From Butyrivibrio sp. (GTDB taxonomy: Bacteria; Bacillota; Clostridia; Lachnospirales; Lachnospiraceae): 64,000 bases of DNA. The stretch spans positions 62,001-126,000 of the forward strand of contig JAFUYO010000013.1 in the NCBI GenBank assembly GCA_017470505.1. The letters are read 5' to 3'. A model generated the notes under the pieces. The model worked only from the letters and a program-made list of their open reading frames with translations. It did no database searches and had not been told where the DNA came from. Shown here piece after piece: positions 59,150 through 64,000 of this stretch (position 1 is the stretch's first letter; each line of letters opens with the position of its first letter). Made by a program: the position numbers and the translations under genes.

Positions 59150-60649
59150 TTAAATTCGTTTAAGCTTTGCGATGAAAAAGCCGTCAGTCCCGTACTGCCC
59201 CGGAAGGAGCTGAAGGCAGCCGTTTTCGGATTTAAGTGTAACTGTATCTCTATGTGATTTTGACGGCAGGGTGTATGAAAAGTCGAGCGGCCTGAAAGGA
59301 TACTCACTTATGATGCGGCTCACCATATCCTCGTTTTCGGCCCTGTTCACTGTGCAGGTGGAATACATGAGTATCCCGCCCGGCTTTACATAGTCCCAGG
59401 ATGCATAGATTATCTGCCACTGAAGCTCTGCTACTTCCTTAAGGGACTTTTGGGAGACGTTGTATTTGATGTCGCTCTTGCGTCCTATGATACCAAGTCC
59501 CGAGCAGGGGAGGTCCATGTAGAGAATATCAGCCGCCTCCTCAAAAACCGGGTTATGTAAAAGTGCATCATCATCATTTATGTCTATGTTTGTAATGCCT
59601 AAGCGCTCTGCGTTTTCTCTGATGATGTCGCACTTGCGTTCCGATACGTCGCGCGCAATGACAATCCCGGAATCTTCATTTCTACCCCGGGCAGCGACGC
59701 GCTCTGCCGAGTGAAGGCACTTCCCTCCGGGGGCAGACATGCGCTCTGCCGCGTGGAGGCACTTCCCTCCGGGGGCAGCACAGATATCGATGAGGGTCTG
59801 ACCGGGTTTTGGGTCTGCTATCTCGGTTACCAGCATGGAGCTTGCGTCCTGCACCATAAAAAGTCCCTCCTCATACCCCGGAAGGAAACGGATGTTGTCA
59901 GTTTTCTCCAGGTCAAGCGCATAGGGGATGACAGGGTTTCTCCGGACGATCACGCCGCAATCTGAAAGCTCTGATGCCATTTCTCCTATCATATCCGAAT
60001 AAATATCTTCTGTGCCGTTTCTGCTATCTCCCTCTCCTGCAGCTTCTCTTTCTGCGTAACCTCTCATTCTCATAAGCGCGGGCACATTCAGACGGATAGT
60101 AGTCGGGCGCGGCTCCAAAAAAAACTTCAGTATCTCCTCAGTCCTGTCAAAGCCGTATGTGTCCGTCCACATTTTGCAGATCCACTCAGGCATTGAGTAC
60201 ATGACAGAGAGATACCCGCTGCCGCCATCCTTCCCTCTGTCAGGGTATTTCAGATCATCCTTACTGCGCGAAATATTCCTCAACACTCCGTTTACAAAGC
60301 CCGAAAGTCCCTTGAAACTGTGCTTTGTGCAGAGCTTAACAGCCTCGTTGCAGGCAGCAGAATCCGGAACCTGATCCATGAACAGTATCTGGTAGACGCT
60401 CATCCGAAGGAGGCTCCTTATAAAGGGCTGCATCTTATTAACCGGCGTCTTTGAAAAAGAATCAAGGACATAATCAATCTGTATCTGCCTCTCGATGCAC
60501 CCGCTGACCACCTTCTTGATAAAGGCCTTGTCCCGGGTCTCAAAATAGTCATATTTTTCGAGGCTGTCCTTTAAAAGGGATGGCTTCCTTGTGCCATCCC
60601 TGTCATATTCCATAAGTATATTCAGTACGATTTCTCTGATATTTGCCAT
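59150..60649 (-). CDS. rsmB: 16S rRNA m5C967 methyltransferase
   Basis: 499 residues from the ATG at 60649 (the open frame extends to a GTG at 60685). The N-terminal NusB-like domain (MANIREIVLNILMEY, LLRMSVYQILFMDQVPDSAA) precedes the SAM domain: QDASSMLVTEIADPKPGQTL, CAAPGGKCLHAAER, DVSERKCDIIRENAERLG, MDLPCSGLGIIGRKSD and YSTCTVNRAENED with the two catalytic Cys. Motif I is followed by a second, near-identical APGGKCLHSAER and a third partial copy. An unrelated insertion of about 30 residues with RMRGYAEREAAGEGDSRNGT lies earlier. It is longer than the usual 430-450 residues. Confidence 0.92.
   Translation of the reverse strand: MANIREIVLNILMEYDRDGTRKPSLLKDSLEKYDYFETRDKAFIKKVVSGCIERQIQIDYVLDSFSKTPVNKMQPFIRSLLRMSVYQILFMDQVPDSAACNEAVKLCTKHSFKGLSGFVNGVLRNISRSKDDLKYPDRGKDGGSGYLSVMYSMPEWICKMWTDTYGFDRTEEILKFFLEPRPTTIRLNVPALMRMRGYAEREAAGEGDSRNGTEDIYSDMIGEMASELSDCGVIVRRNPVIPYALDLEKTDNIRFLPGYEEGLFMVQDASSMLVTEIADPKPGQTLIDICAAPGGKCLHAAERMSAPGGKCLHSAERVAARGRNEDSGIVIARDVSERKCDIIRENAERLGITNIDINDDDALLHNPVFEEAADILYMDLPCSGLGIIGRKSDIKYNVSQKSLKEVAELQWQIIYASWDYVKPGGILMYSTCTVNRAENEDMVSRIISEYPFRPLDFSYTLPSKSHRDTVTLKSENGCLQLLPGQYGTDGFFIAKLKRI
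59700..59783. repeat. 42-bp tandem duplication inside rsmB
   Basis: Two 42-base units (59700-59741 and 59742-59783) differ at only a few positions and encode two copies of APGGKCLHxAER, the SAM-binding motif I. The frame is kept. Confidence 0.9.
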
Positions 60650-60729
60650 TACAAATTTCCCAAATGTACGACTTCTGCTGCTCACTATAGCGCAGATACC
60701 CGGCTAAAAACTTTAGTTGCGGGTATTCT

Positions 60730-61422
60730 TCAATCCCTGCGCCTTCCGTTTAAAAGAATGAGTCTCAATAGCTGAACCACTGCTGAAGCTGCGCTCGCCA
60801 CATAGGTCATGGCTGCTGCACTTAAGACTTTCCTCGACTTTGCGACCTCATCCTCTGCAAGGATGCCGTAGTCCTCGAGCATTACAAGTGCCCTTCTGCT
60901 GGCGTTGAACTCCACGGGAAGCGTCACCACCTGGAACAGCACCGCGAGCGAGAACACCCATATGCCGATAGTGATAAGCGGTGAAAAGCTCAGGAACATC
61001 CCAAGAACAATGATGGGAATCCCCGCGTGAGAGCCTATATTGGCTGCGGGCACTATTGCAGTCCTGATCTGTAGCGGTATGTAGCCTGTCTGGTGCTGCA
61101 TAACATGGCCGCACTCGTGTGCTGCAACTCCTACGGCTGCAACAGAATCTGACCCGTAGGTTGAGTCAGAGAGGTTTACAACTCTCGTCCTCGGGTCGTA
61201 GTGATCGGTGAGCTCTCCCGCAACGTGCTGAACCGAGACATCCGTCACTCCGTTTCGCCTCAGTATCTCAAGCGCTGCCATGGCACCTGTCATTCCGCTC
61301 ATGCTGCGCTCTTTTGAATATTTTTTGTAGACGGATTTCACCCTGTAGCTGGCCCAGATGCAAAGTACACCCATCAGTATGACCAGGATATACATGGGGT
61401 CCATTCCGTAACCATAATACAT
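60730..61422 (-). CDS. membrane zinc metallopeptidase, YugP-like
   Basis: 230 residues from the ATG at 61422, with GGAGG 7 bases upstream. VGVAAHECGHVMQHQTGYIP contains the HExxH-like zinc site (HECGH). Membrane helices flank it (YILVILMGVLCIWASY, ITIGIWVFSLAVLFQVVTLP) and the C-terminus is hydrophobic. The RALVMLEDYGILAEDEVAKS segment is typical of the family. The physiological substrate is unknown. The position between fmt and rsmB is common in Clostridia. Confidence 0.92.
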   Translation of the reverse strand: MYYGYGMDPMYILVILMGVLCIWASYRVKSVYKKYSKERSMSGMTGAMAALEILRRNGVTDVSVQHVAGELTDHYDPRTRVVNLSDSTYGSDSVAAVGVAAHECGHVMQHQTGYIPLQIRTAIVPAANIGSHAGIPIIVLGMFLSFSPLITIGIWVFSLAVLFQVVTLPVEFNASRRALVMLEDYGILAEDEVAKSRKVLSAAAMTYVASAASAVVQLLRLILLNGRRRD

Positions 61423-61526
61423 ATTGATTCCTCCTGAACTGGTTCTAAGGGATACAGCTAGCAGCAAATCCCTCAGGACGGTCTACAGTTTTCATGGCTT
61501 TCTGTTATTCCTTACCCACCTGCGAG

Positions 61527-62486
61527 TCAGTTTCCCAGTATCATCCCAACCGAAAGTCTGTTCCCAAGAAGAAACGTCTTAACGTCCATCCTCTTCTTAC
61601 CCTCGAGCTGGACCTCTGTGACATCCAAAAAGCCTTCTCCTGTCGCCACGGCAAAAGAGTTCCTGGTGACAGCAACTATCGTACCCGGAGCCGCATTTTG
61701 AATATCTGCGCCCATGGCCCTTATGTCATTTTCTGAGATCACACTGCAGTTCCATATCTTGATAGTCTTCCCGTTAAGATGTGTGAAGGCAGAGGGCCAT
61801 GGATTTAAGCCCCTCACCAGGTTCCTGATAGAGGGAGCGGACTTTGTAAAATCTATCCTGCCCATGTCCTTGGAGAGCTTTCCGCACTTTGTTGCCCTTT
61901 TTTCATCCTGGGGAACAGGTGTAATCTCGCCCCTCTCCAGCATCGGAAGCGCCTCAACGATGAGGTCTCCGCCAAGGTCCGAGAGCTTGTCAAACAGCCC
62001 TCCTCCGGTCTCATCCTCCGATATGGGAATCTGCCTCTGAAGGAGAATATCCCCGGTATCCATGCCCGCCGCCATCTGCATGATGGTGACTCCGGAAACT
62101 TCCTTCCCGTCTATTATGGCCTGCTGGATAGGCGCAGCTCCCCTGTACTCGGGGAGGAGGGATGCATGTATGTTTACGCACCCAAGACGCGGCATATCCA
62201 GGATTTCCTGCGAGAGTATCTGCCCGAAAGCTGCGACCACATAAATATCTGCCACAACGTTCTTTAAGAAGGCAACGCTCTCTTCACTTCTGATCTTATC
62301 CGGCTGAAAGACAGGGAGATTTTTTTCAAGTGCAAGCGCCTTGACGTCTGACACCTGCAGTTTCCCGCTCCTGCCCTTTGGCTTGTCGGGCTGCGTCACA
62401 ACGAGCACAACCTCGTGCCCCGCATTAAGTATTTTTTTAAGTGCACACCTGGCAAAGTCAGGTGTTCCCATAAATACAATCTTCAT
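61527..62486 (-). CDS. fmt: methionyl-tRNA formyltransferase
   Basis: 319 residues, normal length. MKIVFMGTPDFARCAL, VVAAFGQILSQEILDMPRLG, VNIHASLLPEYRGAAPIQQA (catalytic Asn-His and formyl-folate site) and MQMAAGMDTGDILL define it. The C-terminal OB-fold runs from about residue 210. It formylates initiator Met-tRNA. def, often adjacent, is not in the window. Confidence 0.96.
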   Translation of the reverse strand: MKIVFMGTPDFARCALKKILNAGHEVVLVVTQPDKPKGRSGKLQVSDVKALALEKNLPVFQPDKIRSEESVAFLKNVVADIYVVAAFGQILSQEILDMPRLGCVNIHASLLPEYRGAAPIQQAIIDGKEVSGVTIMQMAAGMDTGDILLQRQIPISEDETGGGLFDKLSDLGGDLIVEALPMLERGEITPVPQDEKRATKCGKLSKDMGRIDFTKSAPSIRNLVRGLNPWPSAFTHLNGKTIKIWNCSVISENDIRAMGADIQNAAPGTIVAVTRNSFAVATGEGFLDVTEVQLEGKKRMDVKTFLLGNRLSVGMILGN

Positions 62487-62500
62487 CAGTAAAAACTTCC

Positions 62501-63535
62501 TTACAGAACCTTTATCATCTCGTCTCTGATGTCATCGTAGTGAGGACCAACGATACCGAAATCCTTCTCCTTGTACACCCAGAGACTCCTGCCGATGCCG
62601 TACTTCTCAAAGGCGCTGTGGATGTCACGAAGCCACTTTATCGTAGAAGCAGTGGGCGCCTGGTCGATCACTCCGTATTCTCCACAGTAGAGAGGCGCTC
62701 CGTTTCTGGTGGCTGCCGTGGCAGCGGGCTCAAAGAGCTCTGCAAAATAGTCTGCACCAGTCTTTTTGACCTTCATGTTGAGGATGGCACCTGCCCAGTC
62801 AGAAGCAAAGGTCTTTGACTTCTCGGAATACTCAGCTGTCGTCGCAGGGTACTCAACCGTTATGTCCTTTGGCATCTCATCCATCCACCACGCCCTCTGA
62901 TGAGTGAAGATCATAGGCTCATAGCAGTGGAAGTTGTAGACTATGTGATCGTCCTTGGGCGGGTTGAGCATAGGTACGCTTGTCACGTTGTTGTACCTGA
63001 CTCCACCTATAACGATATATGAATCCGGGGCGTTCTTTCTGATTACGTCCACGGTCTTGTCAGCAATCTCATTCCAGGCATCTGCAACATCAGGCGAAAT
63101 GACCTCGTTCAGGAGCTCGAAGGCTACCTCATTCTGTCCTGCGTACCTCTTTGAGATCCTGTCCCACATGGTATAAAATCTCTCCTGCAGGGCAGCGTTT
63201 CTGAAAAAGATCTCCTTGTCATCGCCGACTGCCGTCGGGTCAAAGGTATAGCCGTATGTGTTGTGCATATCTATAAGGATATTGAGTCCACACTCCCTGC
63301 ACCAGGAAACGCAGTTGTCGATGTAGGTATAGCCATCCTCCAGCATCTGCCCGTCCTCAGACTCTATCACTATATAGTCGACGGGGAGCCTCACATGGTC
63401 ACATCCCCAGGACGCAATCCTCTCGATATCGCTCTTTAATATAAATGAGTCGTAGTGCTCTTTGGTCTTCTCATCAGCCTGTGAAAGCCAGCCGCCGAGA
63501 TTGACTCCCTTTTGGTATCCCTCGAATTTCCTCAT
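62501..63535 (-). CDS. glycoside hydrolase family 5 cellulase/endoglucanase-like enzyme
   Basis: 344 residues, one GH5 barrel: GYQKGVNLGGWLSQADE, IASWGCDHVRLPVDY, ILIDMHNTYGY, VAFELLNEVISPDVADAW (acid/base Glu of the NE motif) and PLYCGEYGVIDQ (nucleophile Glu). There is no signal peptide, so it acts in the cytosol, presumably on imported beta-glucan oligosaccharides. Its ATG overlaps the stop of the GGDEF gene (ATGA), indicating translational coupling, and fmt follows 14 bases later. Confidence 0.93.
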   Translation of the reverse strand: MRKFEGYQKGVNLGGWLSQADEKTKEHYDSFILKSDIERIASWGCDHVRLPVDYIVIESEDGQMLEDGYTYIDNCVSWCRECGLNILIDMHNTYGYTFDPTAVGDDKEIFFRNAALQERFYTMWDRISKRYAGQNEVAFELLNEVISPDVADAWNEIADKTVDVIRKNAPDSYIVIGGVRYNNVTSVPMLNPPKDDHIVYNFHCYEPMIFTHQRAWWMDEMPKDITVEYPATTAEYSEKSKTFASDWAGAILNMKVKKTGADYFAELFEPAATAATRNGAPLYCGEYGVIDQAPTASTIKWLRDIHSAFEKYGIGRSLWVYKEKDFGIVGPHYDDIRDEMIKVL

Positions 63536-64000
63536 GCGCTCTCTCCTTTCAGTTTCTTTTTGTTGATGTACATTCTTTCATCTGCACGTTCAAAGACTTC
63601 TGAGACGTTTTTGTCCTTTTTAAAGCGGGACATTCCTGCCGCTATCACCACATCCCCAGTCTTGCCGTTCTTCACACTGAAGCTCTCGATCTTCTCCATC
63701 AGCGCATCGATCTCCTCGTAGTCGTCGCCCTGGGCAATGACCACAAACTCATCTCCGCCCACGCGGAATACCGGACTGTGCTTGAAGGTCCTGCATATTG
63801 CGTCGCACCCTCTCTTGATGAAGCGGTCGCCGGCCTGGTGGCCCATCGTGTCATTTACGTGCTTGAGGCCGTTTAAGTCAAAGACAACAACAGCAAAATC
63901 GCACTGGCTGTCTTTTTTGATGTTCTTGTCCATATCGGAGACGATCTCTTTGTATGCATTCTTGTTCCTGACACCGGTAAGATTGTCAAAATCAGCCCTT
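63532..64000 (-). CDS. GGDEF-domain diguanylate cyclase, C-terminal part (cut by window edge)
   Basis: 156 codons, open to the right edge. The domain starts with ADFDNLTGVRNKNAYKEI, continues with VVFDLNGLKHVNDTMGHQAG (metal Asp and substrate Asn) and the active-site RVGGDEFVVIA, and ends FERADERMYINKKKLKGES. It has the features of an active cyclic di-GMP synthase. The N-terminal sensor lies outside the window. Its stop overlaps the GH5 start. Confidence 0.93.
   Translation of the reverse strand, partial: RADFDNLTGVRNKNAYKEIVSDMDKNIKKDSQCDFAVVVFDLNGLKHVNDTMGHQAGDRFIKRGCDAICRTFKHSPVFRVGGDEFVVIAQGDDYEEIDALMEKIESFSVKNGKTGDVVIAAGMSRFKKDKNVSEVFERADERMYINKKKLKGESA

Noticed and set aside
1..64000. 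tRNA, rRNA or riboswitch genes
   Set aside because: I looked in the intergenic gaps and found no cloverleaf with a CCA-like end, rRNA core sequence or riboswitch core I could support.

Overview
The window reads as a chromosomal stretch of a monoderm Clostridia, most likely Lachnospiraceae (Butyrivibrio-like). The basis is the fmt / YugP-type protease / rsmB / rlmN / stp / prkC / rsgA housekeeping order, strong AGGAGG ribosome sites, a group B-type [FeFe]-hydrogenase, a cytosolic GH5 glycosidase, many Cache/HAMP, HD-GYP and GGDEF sensors, and mobile-element remnants. This is inference; there is no rRNA or other marker. Nearly every gene is on the minus strand. The one plus-strand gene is the membrane protein at 30998-31768.

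Region 1 (1-22257, minus; transcription enters at 22257 and leaves the left edge) is one tightly packed operon for a phage-tail-like contractile injection system (CIS). Recognisable parts are a sheath, a canonical tube protein, a second tube-family protein with a 640-residue repeat tail, an Afp7-like inner-tube/hub protein, a PAAR-like tip, a DUF4255 tail terminator, a conserved CIS chaperone-like protein and a DUF6760-like small protein. The spike, gp25, gp6-like baseplate proteins, tape measure and AAA ATPase are not seen and would lie beyond position 1. The operon begins with six accessory genes: a 617-residue CIS-associated protein, a membrane pseudokinase, a membrane sensor ending in a degenerate adenylate cyclase, a membrane MORN-repeat protein, a secreted TolC-like coiled-coil protein and a secreted Gly-Ser-rich protein. 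Membrane-anchored signalling pseudoenzymes plus exported coiled-coil proteins co-transcribed with a CIS suggest an envelope-docked injection machine. This is the strongest candidate for an undescribed system.

Region 2 (22391-33405) is dense in signalling genes: a SpoIIE/RsbU-type phosphatase with a HAD-like protein, two double-glycine-leader peptides, a PAS-adenylate cyclase, a double cyclic-nucleotide-binding protein, a large InlB-repeat surface protein, a STAS antagonist and a tandem GHKL-like protein. Together they look like cAMP plus partner-switching control, possibly of the CIS.

Region 3 (33463-39729) holds pyrF and a hydrogenase / hybrid histidine kinase / response regulator operon. 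Both the kinase and the regulator are interrupted by single-base frameshifts. Region 4 (39730-50067) is a mosaic: a NitT/TauT-type ABC transporter with a long imperfect palindrome, an Uma2 protein, larB with a radical SAM gene, a YczE-like membrane protein, an HD-GYP sensor and a phosphatase. Three copies of a 97-154 bp MITE-like element with TNA target duplications are scattered through it.

Region 5 (50156-64000) is the conserved housekeeping block (rsgA, prkC, stp, then rlmN, rsmB, a YugP-type protease, fmt, GH5, GGDEF). It is interrupted between stp and rlmN by a cystine-type ABC transporter operon that ends in a fused remnant of a D-cysteine desulfhydrase gene and a vapC toxin gene.
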